From Saprospiraceae bacterium (GTDB lineage: Bacteria > Bacteroidota > Bacteroidia > Chitinophagales > Saprospiraceae): 64,000 nt of DNA. Made by a program: the position numbers and the translations under genes. The DNA lies in contig JANQPA010000018.1 of NCBI GenBank assembly GCA_028285545.1, forward strand, positions 310,001-374,000. The letters run 5' to 3'. The notes under the pieces are model-generated. The model was not told where the DNA came from. It saw only the letters and a program-made list of their open reading frames with translations, and ran no database searches. Shown one piece after another: positions 7,790 through 16,188 of the stretch (position 1 is its first letter; every line of letters starts with the position of its first letter).

Positions 7790-10477
7790 ATGAAACTGAT
7801 TCACTGTAGATTTTTCATTCTACTGCTTGTTGGAATGTTTTCAGTCTTTTCCAGCTGGGGACAAACTTCGATTAGTGGTACCATTACAGGTGAAGGTGGG
7901 GAGGCCTTAATTGGCGCCTCAATAACCGTCAAAGGAACTACCACTGGAACAGTTACCGATTTCAATGGAAACTATTCAATTACTGCCTCCTCAAGTGACA
8001 TATTGGTTTTTTCGTATGTCGGAATGTTAAGACAAGAAATGTCTGTAGGTAGTCAGACTACCATTGATGTTACATTGATAGAAGATGTCACTACTTTTTC
8101 TGACATTGTGGTCACTGCGACGCGTCAACCAATTCGAAAAATCCAAACCACAACCGCTATTAATACCATAGGAACTCAAGAGTTGGAATCTACTCAACCA
8201 GAGTCATTTGGGGAAGCTTTGCAAGCAGTTCCTGGTGTCACAGTAGAAAATAGTCAGGGTCGAAAATCTTCTTTCAATATTAGGGGTTTTCCTACGGGCA
8301 ACACCTATGTTACCACTTTATTAGATGGATTACCGCTTTCAGGGTTTGCAGGGCGATCAGCTGGAGTTGCAGAATATCATGGTTTAGATAAAAACATCGA
8401 AAGCATTGAAGTGGTTAGAGGAAGTGGTGCTACCCTCTTTGGACGAGCCGCAGCTGCAGGTGCAGTTAATATTATTACAAAAACAGGGGGTGAGGAATTA
8501 GGTGGTTCTGTATCCTTTACCAGATTCAATAATGTTGTAGGTGATGATCATCAATTTAGCGGAGATTTTGATTATAGAGCCGATTTTAATATCAACGGTC
8601 CTATTTCAGAGAATTTGCGATTCAACATAGGTGGTTACCTAATGGAGGATTCTGGCTATAAAGAATGGGCACAAAAAGACAAGGGTACTCAGTTTAGAGG
8701 AAACGTAGATTATCTATTTGGCAATAATAGCTCTATCAGAATTTATGGGATGTATGGAAACAATCAGTTCAACAACCTAACTGATTCACCTTTTAATCTA
8801 GCTACTGGAGAACTGGCAGACGGATGGGAAAACTTTAACACCTTTTATCCGGATAATACCCAGTTGGATTTTACATCCACGCTATATTCTAGTGTTTTTG
8901 CGCCCATTCAATTTTCTAGAAAATTATTGGATGTAAACGGTAATGACATCACTCAAAACCAGGCCGAAGACAATAGAGAAGAGGTAATTGGTGGGCATGT
9001 AGGAATTACAGCAAATATTGGCTTAGGAAATGGCTGGTCCATCGTCCAAAAATTTAGAATTCAGCAATTTGACTGGCGTGATCAAAATGAAATTACTCTT
9101 ACTACTTTCTATAATGTCAACAGCAATATTTTAAGGTTAAATGCCAATTCCAATGGGGATATCAGAGATGTTGTAAACGAGACCAGAATACAATATACCT
9201 TTGCTAATGGCAATGCTGTACATAATTTAAGTGCAGGTTTTTATTACAGTAATGCAAAATATGATAGATTTGGAGGTTTACATTGGTATACTTCTAATGT
9301 TAATCCTAGGCCTACTTATGGATGGTTTGGCCCTCCAGGAACTCCTCCTCCTACAAGATTTACGAATTCTACCACCACTTCTCACCAAGAAGAAAGCGTA
9401 ACTAGCTTTTTTATCGGAGATGAAATGATATTTAATGACAAACTGAGCATCAACGCAGGAATACGTTATGATAGAATGACTGGATTCTTTAATAATGATC
9501 CTGAGGAAGTAGATGGTTTGGATTTTGATCCGGCGGAGCTTTCCGAAAATGAATTGGATTTTGATGATTTTTCTGGATCTATTGGAGTTAATTATATGTT
9601 TACCGAGCGTTCAGCTATTTATGGTAGCATTCTTAGGGCCTTTTCATTACCTAGTGTAGGTTTAGCTACTCCACTTCCAGAAAAGAATGAAATCGTTTTT
9701 AATACCGAGTTAGGGTATAGAGCAGGATTCGGTGACCTGGGAGTAGACATTGGAATCTTTAATACGACTATCGACAACCGATTGGCTTCTGTATTTGATC
9801 CAAATGCTGCTGATGGTCAGACTTTCGTCGTTAAGCCTGTTGGAAAAAATATTGTCAGAGGTGGAGAGTTACAATTAACTTACGCACCCCAATCAGCTAA
9901 AGGTCTGCTTTTAAGAGGAAGTTTGACACTACAGCAATCAGAATTTGATGGCTTACAGATCACTTTGGATAAAAGTGACCATGATGATGATCCAAATACC
10001 CCCGATATACCAGACGTTGACGTGAATGGAAATCTTTTCGGATTAAATTTGGTGACTTTAAATGCCGATAATAATGATTTTGCCATTGATGTAACTGGCA
10101 ATCAGGTTCACAATACACCAACATTAATTGCCTCTTTCTCAGCAGGATATAATCACAAACATTTTGGATTAGGATTTGACATGGTACATTATGCTGGAAG
10201 ATACGTAACTTCTCTCAACATTTATGAAACGCCGGATTTGACCATTGCTAATGCCACATTATATGGTAATTTACCTGTTGGTAACAACAATTTAAGATTG
10301 GGCATTCGGATTAAAAACCTATTCGATTCAGCTACAGTACAGCAATTGGTATTGGGAAGTACCAATGATGATCTTTTAGTACAAAAACAAGCAACACCTA
10401 ATTTTAATGGAGTTCTTGGATTTGGTATTTCTCAGATTCCTAGAAGAGTTTTGATTACCTTAGGTTATGAATTCTAA
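7790..10477 (+). CDS. TonB-dependent outer-membrane receptor
   Basis: An 895-aa receptor for energy-dependent uptake across the outer membrane. Seen: a signal peptide ending near SWGQ (residue 25), a carboxypeptidase-regulatory-like beta domain (ISGTITGEGGEALIGA, residues about 28-105), a plug with a TonB-box-like start (DIVVTATRQ), VPGVTVEN and FNIRGFPTG (about 110-230), and a beta-barrel ending in an aromatic residue (LGYEF). It has no SusD partner downstream, so it is not a classical glycan-uptake SusCD pair and resembles single-component receptors. Divergent from the catabolic operon and close to a shared operator, it probably imports the compound degraded here, or a needed metal complex. 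The ligand is unknown. Confidence 0.94.
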   Translation: MKLIHCRFFILLLVGMFSVFSSWGQTSISGTITGEGGEALIGASITVKGTTTGTVTDFNGNYSITASSSDILVFSYVGMLRQEMSVGSQTTIDVTLIEDVTTFSDIVVTATRQPIRKIQTTTAINTIGTQELESTQPESFGEALQAVPGVTVENSQGRKSSFNIRGFPTGNTYVTTLLDGLPLSGFAGRSAGVAEYHGLDKNIESIEVVRGSGATLFGRAAAAGAVNIITKTGGEELGGSVSFTRFNNVVGDDHQFSGDFDYRADFNINGPISENLRFNIGGYLMEDSGYKEWAQKDKGTQFRGNVDYLFGNNSSIRIYGMYGNNQFNNLTDSPFNLATGELADGWENFNTFYPDNTQLDFTSTLYSSVFAPIQFSRKLLDVNGNDITQNQAEDNREEVIGGHVGITANIGLGNGWSIVQKFRIQQFDWRDQNEITLTTFYNVNSNILRLNANSNGDIRDVVNETRIQYTFANGNAVHNLSAGFYYSNAKYDRFGGLHWYTSNVNPRPTYGWFGPPGTPPPTRFTNSTTTSHQEESVTSFFIGDEMIFNDKLSINAGIRYDRMTGFFNNDPEEVDGLDFDPAELSENELDFDDFSGSIGVNYMFTERSAIYGSILRAFSLPSVGLATPLPEKNEIVFNTELGYRAGFGDLGVDIGIFNTTIDNRLASVFDPNAADGQTFVVKPVGKNIVRGGELQLTYAPQSAKGLLLRGSLTLQQSEFDGLQITLDKSDHDDDPNTPDIPDVDVNGNLFGLNLVTLNADNNDFAIDVTGNQVHNTPTLIASFSAGYNHKHFGLGFDMVHYAGRYVTSLNIYETPDLTIANATLYGNLPVGNNNLRLGIRIKNLFDSATVQQLVLGSTNDDLLVQKQATPNFNGVLGFGISQIPRRVLITLGYEF

Positions 10478-10510
10478 GATCTAGATAATAATTAAATTAC
10501 AGTAAAATTT

Positions 10511-10544
10511 AGCTTCGAAGGTGCCTTGATTCATCTTCGAAGCT
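10511..10544 (+). terminator. Hairpin between TonB receptor and DUF1838 gene
   Basis: AGCTTCGAAG (10511-10520) pairs perfectly with CTTCGAAGCT (10535-10544) around a 14-base loop, followed by TTCTCATT. It lies 33 bases after the receptor stop. It could terminate or attenuate transcription into the DUF1838 gene that starts at 10565; the T run is weak. Confidence 0.5.
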
Positions 10545-10564
10545 TTCTCATTAAATAATAAAAA

Positions 10565-11467
10565 ATGAAGCATTTTCCTTTTTTAGCTCTGCTATTACTA
10601 ATTCTTACATATTGTTCACCCTCTGCTACCGAGACAACAGAAACAAATCAATCTTTAAACCTAGATCTTGATAAACCCGAGGACAATTTAAAAGCCTTTT
10701 TAAAGGTAAGAGCCTCAGAAACCGGTGAAGACGTCGTTTTTTGGGCTTCCGGAATGGTCCATGCATTTATTCCTGGTGAAAGAGATCAGCCTATTTTGGG
10801 TTTTGAAATGTTCAATATTGCCAAAATTGTTCCAATCGAAGGACAAGAAAATGCATTTGATTTTCTGAGTCGGGAAATTGTTATCTATTCCGATCCAAAA
10901 ACAGGAGAGATTATTGATGAATGGAAAAATCCCTGGACTGAAGAAACCGTTGAGGTAATGCATGTTTTTAATGACCCAGTAAATTGGAAGTATCAGTTGG
11001 AAGGAAGGTTTGGCCCATGGGGAGTACCCTATACCAAACTCCCTGGTACGGATAAGGTCGTTTTTAATAATGACATCTTTTTATATTACCCTTCTCCCCT
11101 TCCAAAAGCTGAATATCCCAAAAACTCTCGCTCAGACATGTATGAAGCCGGGGAACTATTCCAGTTTTATGCCAGTATGGACGACATTAATAATCCTGAT
11201 TTACCAACTGTTCCTGTTGATATAAGCTGGTCCAGGGTGAGTGATTTTCTCCCTTGGATGGAAATGAGTGATCGTCCTGGCTATTTAGTTTATCACACTC
11301 GAGGAAACAAAATTCCAAACGGATATGACGGATTACCTCAGCACGTAAAAGATTTTGTAGCAGAAAGATCTCCTGAATATGCGACAGCTCCATCAGAATA
11401 TACTAGTCCGAACGAAACGAGCTGGACTTATTTTAAGAAAAAAGCAGCAGAAAAAGCAAGCGAATAA
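10565..11467 (+). CDS. DUF1838-family lipoprotein, copy 1
   Basis: A 300-aa protein with a lipoprotein signal (hydrophobic stretch ending LILTYC, lipid-accepting Cys at about 17). The body shows DUF1838 features: VFWASGMVHAFIPGERD, SREIVIYSDPKTGEII, NPWTEETVEVMHVFNDPVNW and the C-terminal NETSWTYFKKK. The biochemical role of DUF1838 is not established to my knowledge. A full-length paralogue is at 19133-20038 and a decayed one at 31241-31601, so the cluster carries three. This copy keeps a Cys anchor while copy 2 has a plain signal peptide. Co-location with uptake genes suggests periplasmic handling of the substrate. Confidence 0.86.
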   Translation: MKHFPFLALLLLILTYCSPSATETTETNQSLNLDLDKPEDNLKAFLKVRASETGEDVVFWASGMVHAFIPGERDQPILGFEMFNIAKIVPIEGQENAFDFLSREIVIYSDPKTGEIIDEWKNPWTEETVEVMHVFNDPVNWKYQLEGRFGPWGVPYTKLPGTDKVVFNNDIFLYYPSPLPKAEYPKNSRSDMYEAGELFQFYASMDDINNPDLPTVPVDISWSRVSDFLPWMEMSDRPGYLVYHTRGNKIPNGYDGLPQHVKDFVAERSPEYATAPSEYTSPNETSWTYFKKKAAEKASE

Positions 11468-11473
11468 GATTAA

Positions 11474-11507
11474 GATTGTGAAGGCGGCGGCGGCCGCCTT
11501 CACAATC
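11474..11507. terminator. Perfect 15-bp bidirectional terminator hairpin
   Basis: GATTGTGAAGGCGGC (11474-11488) and GCCGCCTTCACAATC (11493-11507) form a perfect 15-bp, GC-rich stem with a 4-base loop, followed on the forward strand by AATCATTTTTTCC. It sits between convergent genes (DUF1838 copy 1 and the aldehyde dehydrogenase) and overlaps two bases of the dehydrogenase stop codon, so it probably serves both. Confidence 0.85.
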
Positions 11508-12927
11508 AATCATTTTTTCCTTCCTCAAAACTTGCCATACCAGCAGGATTTGCAGTTTGAATCAACATGGCTTTTTTACGGAAAAACCGCATAAAACCTG
11601 CATCCCCCATCCTGGAAGCATTTAAACCGGACTGACCAAAGGAATTTTTCTCAGCGTCAAATATTTGGTTGGTTAAACTTCCATCATTAATACTTATGGC
11701 ACCAGCATTAATTTTTTGTGCCACCATCAAAGCATTTTTTTGATCTTTGGAAAAAACAGAAGCCGACAAACCATAGATGGAATCATTGGCCATTTTGATC
11801 GCTTCTTCTACATTTTGGAAACTCATGATTGGGATGATGGGTCCAAAGGTTTCTTCGGTCATAATTTTCATCCCATGATCGACCTTTGTCATCACAGTGG
11901 GACGACACCATAATCCGCCTTTAATTTTTTCGACCTTCCCTCCCGTGTGGATCACAGCCCCTTTTGATACGGCATCATTTATTTGATCCTGAATTTTAAG
12001 AGCTTGTTGCTCAAAAATGATCGGCCCCATTTGCCCTTGAGAAGGGTCCTCGGCAGTAAGGATAACGGCCTCAGCTTTTTCTGAAATCATATTTACAAAA
12101 GCCTCAAAAATGGATTCGTCAACATAGATTCGCTCTAAGGATTGACAAGCATGTCCAGTAGCACCAGCAGCACTTCTTAAGATAGCATCTGTTGTTGTTT
12201 CAAGGTCGGCATCATTTAAAACAATACCGGGGTCTTTCCCTCCTAATTCTAAAAATGCTGGAATAAATCGCTCTGAACATACTTTGGCTATAGATTTTCC
12301 GGTATTCACACTCCCTGTAAAGCAAATGGCATCTGCTGTATTTACTACTGCTTTGCCAGCTTCTTTCCCTCCACGGATCAATTTTAAAACTCCAGCCAGT
12401 TCAGGAGTTTCTTGAATACTTTTTTCCAATGGATCCATAAACCGAGGCGTAACTTCACTTGGCTTCAACAGCACCGTAGATCCGGCATATAAAGCAGGGA
12501 TGGTATCAATCAAAGCTAAAAGAAGCGGAAAATTCCATGGGCTAATTACCCCAACCATTGAATAAGGAACCATTTGTTGCTCAATAAAAACATTTGAGTT
12601 CAAAGCCGAAGGTCGAGCATTTGCTATCTTCATAAGTTGAGGTGCTTTGAAAGACCAGGCCTTAATCATTCCAATAATCCCAGATACTTCTATTTTTGAA
12701 ATTTTTATTCGACCGGTGTCTATGGACAGCTGTTCCGCTATTTCTTTTTGGTATTTTTCAATATTCTGTGCCCATTGGGTCATTATTTGAGATCTATACT
12801 CCAAACCTTTATTATTCCATTCCATCTGGTTCTTTCTCAAATGCTTGGCAAGGTCTGCTAGTTCATCAGCAGTGTTTTCATTTAAGGTGTAATCGTATTC
12901 ACCGGTGCGTGGGTTTTTAATTTGCAT
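11506..12927 (-). CDS. NAD(P)+-dependent aldehyde dehydrogenase
   Basis: A 473-aa aldehyde dehydrogenase that oxidises an aldehyde to a carboxylate in the cytosol. With the start at 12927 (MQIKNPRTGEY) the expected residues are present: N132 in SPWNF, the general base E227 in LELGGKDPG, and the nucleophile C261 in GHACQS. FTGSVNTGK near 205 is the cofactor loop. An in-frame ATG at 12990 would add 21 residues that overlap an intergenic repeat and look non-coding, so the inner start is preferred. It stands alone on the reverse strand between two forward blocks. It may consume the aldehyde released by an aldolase; that link is inference. Confidence 0.93.
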   Translation of the reverse strand: MQIKNPRTGEYDYTLNENTADELADLAKHLRKNQMEWNNKGLEYRSQIMTQWAQNIEKYQKEIAEQLSIDTGRIKISKIEVSGIIGMIKAWSFKAPQLMKIANARPSALNSNVFIEQQMVPYSMVGVISPWNFPLLLALIDTIPALYAGSTVLLKPSEVTPRFMDPLEKSIQETPELAGVLKLIRGGKEAGKAVVNTADAICFTGSVNTGKSIAKVCSERFIPAFLELGGKDPGIVLNDADLETTTDAILRSAAGATGHACQSLERIYVDESIFEAFVNMISEKAEAVILTAEDPSQGQMGPIIFEQQALKIQDQINDAVSKGAVIHTGGKVEKIKGGLWCRPTVMTKVDHGMKIMTEETFGPIIPIMSFQNVEEAIKMANDSIYGLSASVFSKDQKNALMVAQKINAGAISINDGSLTNQIFDAEKNSFGQSGLNASRMGDAGFMRFFRKKAMLIQTANPAGMASFEEGKND

Positions 12928-12946
12928 AATGCTTGTAACTTTATTT

Positions 12947-12998
12947 TTTTTTGACACTGACTTCGTACACAGACTGTTACTAATTTGCACTGTTTTAG
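12947..12998 (-). repeat. Interspersed intergenic repeat, copy 1
   Basis: Read on the reverse strand, this stretch contains CTAAAACAGTG, then AGTCTGTGTACGA, then CAGTGTCAAAAAA in that order. The same three blocks, in the same order and nearly the same spacing, occur on the forward strand at 23675-23717. Here it lies just upstream of the aldehyde dehydrogenase start; the other copy follows no gene start. It is therefore more likely an interspersed element than a promoter. Confidence 0.6.
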
Positions 12999-13050
12999 TC
13001 TGTGCAAAATTAGCCTTGTTCTTTTAATATCAACAATTTGTATGTTCCTT

Positions 13051-13092
13051 TAGGCGGTTTATAACCTGCTTTGGGCGGTTTGCAACCGCCTA
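13051..13092 (-). terminator. Hairpin at the end of the VOC lipoprotein gene
   Basis: GGCGGTT (13074-13080), a TGC loop and AACCGCC (13084-13090) form a compact stem. A wider alternative pairs TAGGCGGTT (13051-13059) with AACCGCCTA (13084-13092). It overlaps the stop codon of the reverse gene at 13090. A terminator role is plausible but no long T run follows. Confidence 0.45.
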
Positions 13093-14169
13093 CTGAAACA
13101 CCTCCATCAAAAATCCATTAGGGGCTAAAAAGGTCATTACCTGTTTTTTCCCTAGTATTGGATCCTCATAGCTAGTCGGTCCATATAAAATAGGGCTTCC
13201 AAAATTTTCCAGTCTGGATTTTAATTCATCTATATTGGAAGTCTGAAAAGTCCACATCCCTAATCCACGGTTTGGAATTTTGGGTTCTACTTCTAGAGAA
13301 ACAAACTGATCATCTTCATAATCCATGAATAACAAATGGCCATGGTTTTGCCCTTTTGCATATACCAATGAAAAACGAAAAGGAATTCCTTCTTCTACTC
13401 CTAAAGCAGATCCAGGGCTCGTTTTCCAATGACGATCAGAACGTAGTTCTAAATCCATTACCTCCGTAAGAAATTTAAGGAAGGTATCCGAATCTTCAAG
13501 GATCATTCCTGAATATCCTGGGCCTCCCAATTCTGTTAAACTATCTACCGGGGCTAATTGTGGCATTCCATCTTTGCGTTCAATCCCTACCGCATGAACG
13601 AAGTCTGGCGCTTTATAGACCGTTTCGATGTATCGATAGCTAGTCCCATCAGGTCTGGGGATTCTCCCTTCCTGAAGTGGAGCCCTTGACGAAAAACCAT
13701 GACTGTTTAGTCTATTATCCAAAGCGACTTGATTTAAATTTGGAAATCCAATTGTAAATGGACCTAGTTCTCTAGGGTTCCATCCCTTATGAATAAGAGG
13801 AGTAATTTGATCCAAGACCATTAATCTGATTTGAATTAAACCAGAAACTGAAGGACGATGCAATCGGTAAGTATCCCAATCGATTTCATCTGGAATATTC
13901 CAAAATTTGCGTTGAAGATCTTTTACCTCATTAGGTATCTTGAAGGGGCCTTCAAGAGTCATCCCTAAAGCATCTACATAAAATAGCCGGGCTGAATCCA
14001 GAGAATTTGTTGCCAAAGTGATGGTATGCAAAGAACCACATAATGCTCCTTTCATAATGGTTTTAGAAGAAAGTGAATCCTCTGATGGCTCAATTTGGAC
14101 ATCCGATGTTTCTTGATTTTGACATGAAAAAACAAAAGTTAACAGGAGGATAAAGAAAAAGTTTTTCAT
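13090..14169 (-). CDS. Two-module VOC-superfamily lipoprotein
   Basis: A 359-aa protein starting at 14169 (MKNFFFILLLTFVF) with a lipobox Cys at 16-17, so it is exported and membrane-anchored. An upstream in-frame ATG at 14211 was not used because it would place coding sequence in the operator region and hide the signal peptide. Two VOC (glyoxalase/bleomycin-resistance) modules follow: the first at GSLHTITLATNSLDSARLFY, the second beginning near GGPGYSGMILEDSD. It is clearly paralogous to the cytosolic protein at 25018-26031 (shared RPSVSGLIQIR/RPGVPGLIQIR and KAPDFVHAVGIER). VOC proteins use metal for isomerase, epimerase, dioxygenase or lyase chemistry; the extradiol-dioxygenase signature is not visible. 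Confidence 0.85.
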   Translation of the reverse strand: MKNFFFILLLTFVFSCQNQETSDVQIEPSEDSLSSKTIMKGALCGSLHTITLATNSLDSARLFYVDALGMTLEGPFKIPNEVKDLQRKFWNIPDEIDWDTYRLHRPSVSGLIQIRLMVLDQITPLIHKGWNPRELGPFTIGFPNLNQVALDNRLNSHGFSSRAPLQEGRIPRPDGTSYRYIETVYKAPDFVHAVGIERKDGMPQLAPVDSLTELGGPGYSGMILEDSDTFLKFLTEVMDLELRSDRHWKTSPGSALGVEEGIPFRFSLVYAKGQNHGHLLFMDYEDDQFVSLEVEPKIPNRGLGMWTFQTSNIDELKSRLENFGSPILYGPTSYEDPILGKKQVMTFLAPNGFLMEVFQ

Positions 14170-14202
14170 TGCATTAATCTTAAATGGTGGTCTGTTTCCT
14201 AA

Positions 14203-14224
14203 AGTTAACAAAATTGATTAACTT
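14203..14224. promoter_or_regulatory. Candidate operator B1 (8-6-8 inverted repeat)
   Basis: AAGTTAAC-AAAATT-GATTAACTT carries the same AGTTAA/TTAACT half sites as the other operators but with a wider spacer. It lies between the reverse VOC lipoprotein gene (start 14169) and the forward VOC gene (start 14276). Confidence 0.4.
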
Positions 14225-14230
14225 AGTAAA

Positions 14231-14249
14231 TAGTTAATTAGATTAACTA
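14231..14249. promoter_or_regulatory. Candidate operator B2 (perfect 8-3-8 palindrome)
   Basis: TAGTTAAT-TAG-ATTAACTA is a perfect palindrome in its 8-base arms, 27 bases before the start of the forward catabolic operon at 14276. It is the best example of the motif shared by the three divergent promoter regions. Confidence 0.6.
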
Positions 14250-14275
14250 AAATTTACACCTCATAATAACTAACC

Positions 14276-15283
14276 ATGAATGCACCTTTACATCGCTTTC
14301 AGTTTAAAGAAACCGATTCCAATATTCCGGTGGTAGAGGGTTTTCAAGAGGTTGTATTTAGCGTCCAAAATTTAGGAGAACAAATTGAATTTTTCAAAAA
14401 AATTGCAGGTTGGGAAGTCATATGTCAACAAACATCTCAGCGGAATCAAACTCAATTCTGGGGACTACCACAAACTACAACTTTAGATCAGGCGGTATTA
14501 GGCAATCCTGGTGATCATTCAGGTTTTTTGAGACTCGTAAAATTTAAGAATATAGATCAAAGGTTGATTCGTTCCAATGGAAAGGCATGGGACAGTGGTG
14601 GGATTTATGATATTAACCTGAGAGCCAGTAATTTGAAAGATTCCTTTGAGCAGTTTGTACAAAATCAATGGCTCCCCTACAGTGATCCAATACGCTATCA
14701 GTTTGGTGATTTTGATGTAGAAGAGGTAATATTGAATGGACCAGCGGGCATCAATATAGCAATGATGCAAAGATTTGCTCCCCCTCTTCAGGGTTTCCCG
14801 AATCTAAGAAAACTAAGTCATGTTTTTAATTCTACCCATATTTGTAAGGACATCGAAAGGACCTACGATTTCTTTGTAAATCAATTGGGTTTTAAAGTAT
14901 ACATGCATGTAAAAAGTATTGATCGGGTAGCTGGCCCAAATGTATTAGGCATTCCTTATGAGCAAAATGCAAAAATTGAATTGCCTGTTTACATTGTACA
15001 TCCACATGGACTGAATATGGGTTCGGTTGAATTTATTCAATTAAATGGACTATCAGGCAGGGATTTTTCTGCTGATTCCCATCCTCCAAATTTAGGTATC
15101 TTGATGTTGAGGTTTCCCGTTTCAGATGTAGAAAATTATGCTGAAATAATAAAATCAAGAGGTGTGAGCCTCAAAGTTCCAATTCAAACTTTGGAATTAG
15201 CTCCATATGGTCATTTAAAAGTTTTTGCCATTCAATCTCCTGATGGAGTATGGCTTGAATTTATGGAACAAATTATGAATTAA
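14276..15283 (+). CDS. Two-module VOC-superfamily protein
   Basis: First gene of the forward operon, 335 aa, cytosolic (no signal). The first VOC module opens with EVVFSVQNLGEQIEFFKKIAGWE, the second with SHVFNSTHICKDIERTYDFFVNQLGF (about residue 180), which gives the classical paired beta-alpha-beta3 layout. Known activities in the superfamily include glyoxalase, dioxygenase, epimerase and ring-cleaving or rearranging enzymes; nothing here singles one out. It is followed after one base by the HMG-CoA-lyase-like gene, so the two are probably translationally coupled. It is more distant from the 13090 and 25018 proteins than those are from each other. Confidence 0.8.
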   Translation: MNAPLHRFQFKETDSNIPVVEGFQEVVFSVQNLGEQIEFFKKIAGWEVICQQTSQRNQTQFWGLPQTTTLDQAVLGNPGDHSGFLRLVKFKNIDQRLIRSNGKAWDSGGIYDINLRASNLKDSFEQFVQNQWLPYSDPIRYQFGDFDVEEVILNGPAGINIAMMQRFAPPLQGFPNLRKLSHVFNSTHICKDIERTYDFFVNQLGFKVYMHVKSIDRVAGPNVLGIPYEQNAKIELPVYIVHPHGLNMGSVEFIQLNGLSGRDFSADSHPPNLGILMLRFPVSDVENYAEIIKSRGVSLKVPIQTLELAPYGHLKVFAIQSPDGVWLEFMEQIMN

Positions 15284-15284
15284 T

Positions 15285-16187
15285 ATGAAGGTCATATTAG
15301 AAGAACAAGGGTTAAGAGATGGTTTACAAACGCTTCCAAAAACCCTTAGTACGAAGAAAAAACTAGAGTACATTGATCGATTGGTAGCAGCCGGATTGCA
15401 AAGAATTCAGGTAGCTTCATTTGTTCATCCTCGTTTGGTGCCCCAAATGGCGGATGCCGAAGCAATTTGCCAGGGTTTAAATAAAAAAGAAGGAATCATT
15501 TACAGTGGCCTTGTTTTGAACTTAAAAGGTGTAGAAAGAGCCTTAGAAGTCAACCTTGATCATTTAGCCTGTTCCATTTCAGCTAGTAATACTCATAGTC
15601 AGAAAAATGCCAGAAAAACCCTTGCAGAAGCAAAATCAGCTTTCAGGGAAATGGTTGAACTATGCAATAAAAACAATATTCGGGTTCGCGGAGGTATTCA
15701 ATGTGCCTTTGGCTGCAGATATGAAGGGAAAATAGCTCCATCCCATGTTTTGGATATGGTTAAATTCCATCTAGACCAAAACATTGATGAACTGGCATTA
15801 GCCGATAGTACCGGAATGGGGAACCCACAGGATGTAAGGGAATTAATGTCAAAAGTTGTAGAAATTGCTGGCGATAAACCGGTGATCTTGCATTTGCACA
15901 ATACCGAAAATAAAGGCTTTGCTAATCTATTTGCAGCACTAGATGCAGGGGTGCGTTACTTCGATACAGCTTTTGGCGGTCTTGGAGGATGCCCATTTAT
16001 TAAAAGCGCCAGTGGAAATATTGCTACCGAAGATACAACTCATATGCTTCATCAAATGGGCTATCATACAGGGATTAATATTGGCAAAATAGTGGATATA
16101 AGTTTGGAAATGCACGATTATTTAGGCCATCAGCTTCCAGGACAAATGTATCAGCTATGGAATAATTCTGAAATTGAAATCATTTAG
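15285..16187 (+). CDS. HMG-CoA lyase-like (HMGL/DRE-TIM family) C-C lyase
   Basis: A 300-aa TIM-barrel lyase of the hydroxymethylglutaryl-CoA lyase group. Seen: the N-terminal EEQGLRDGLQ with catalytic R11/D12, the metal-binding HLHNT (HMG-CoA lyase usually has HxHDT), and the signature GGLGGCPFIKSASGNIATED containing the catalytic Cys. The length fits HMG-CoA lyase (about 300 aa), not isopropylmalate or homocitrate synthase. It cleaves a 3-hydroxy-3-alkyl-acyl-CoA into acetyl-CoA or a similar product and a keto acid. It directly precedes an aconitase-type pair, and a CoA-transferase sits in the third block, which fits a hydratase-CoA activation-lyase sequence. Confidence 0.9.
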   Translation: MKVILEEQGLRDGLQTLPKTLSTKKKLEYIDRLVAAGLQRIQVASFVHPRLVPQMADAEAICQGLNKKEGIIYSGLVLNLKGVERALEVNLDHLACSISASNTHSQKNARKTLAEAKSAFREMVELCNKNNIRVRGGIQCAFGCRYEGKIAPSHVLDMVKFHLDQNIDELALADSTGMGNPQDVRELMSKVVEIAGDKPVILHLHNTENKGFANLFAALDAGVRYFDTAFGGLGGCPFIKSASGNIATEDTTHMLHQMGYHTGINIGKIVDISLEMHDYLGHQLPGQMYQLWNNSEIEII

Positions 16188-16188
16188 C

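Noticed and set aside
14170-14211. Upstream start for the VOC lipoprotein
   Set aside because: It would add 14 residues before an obvious lipoprotein signal and run into the operator region.
13090-15283. VOC proteins as extradiol ring-cleaving dioxygenases
   Set aside because: Two-module size fits, but the extradiol signature with its His/His/Glu spacing is not visible, so no dioxygenase claim is made.
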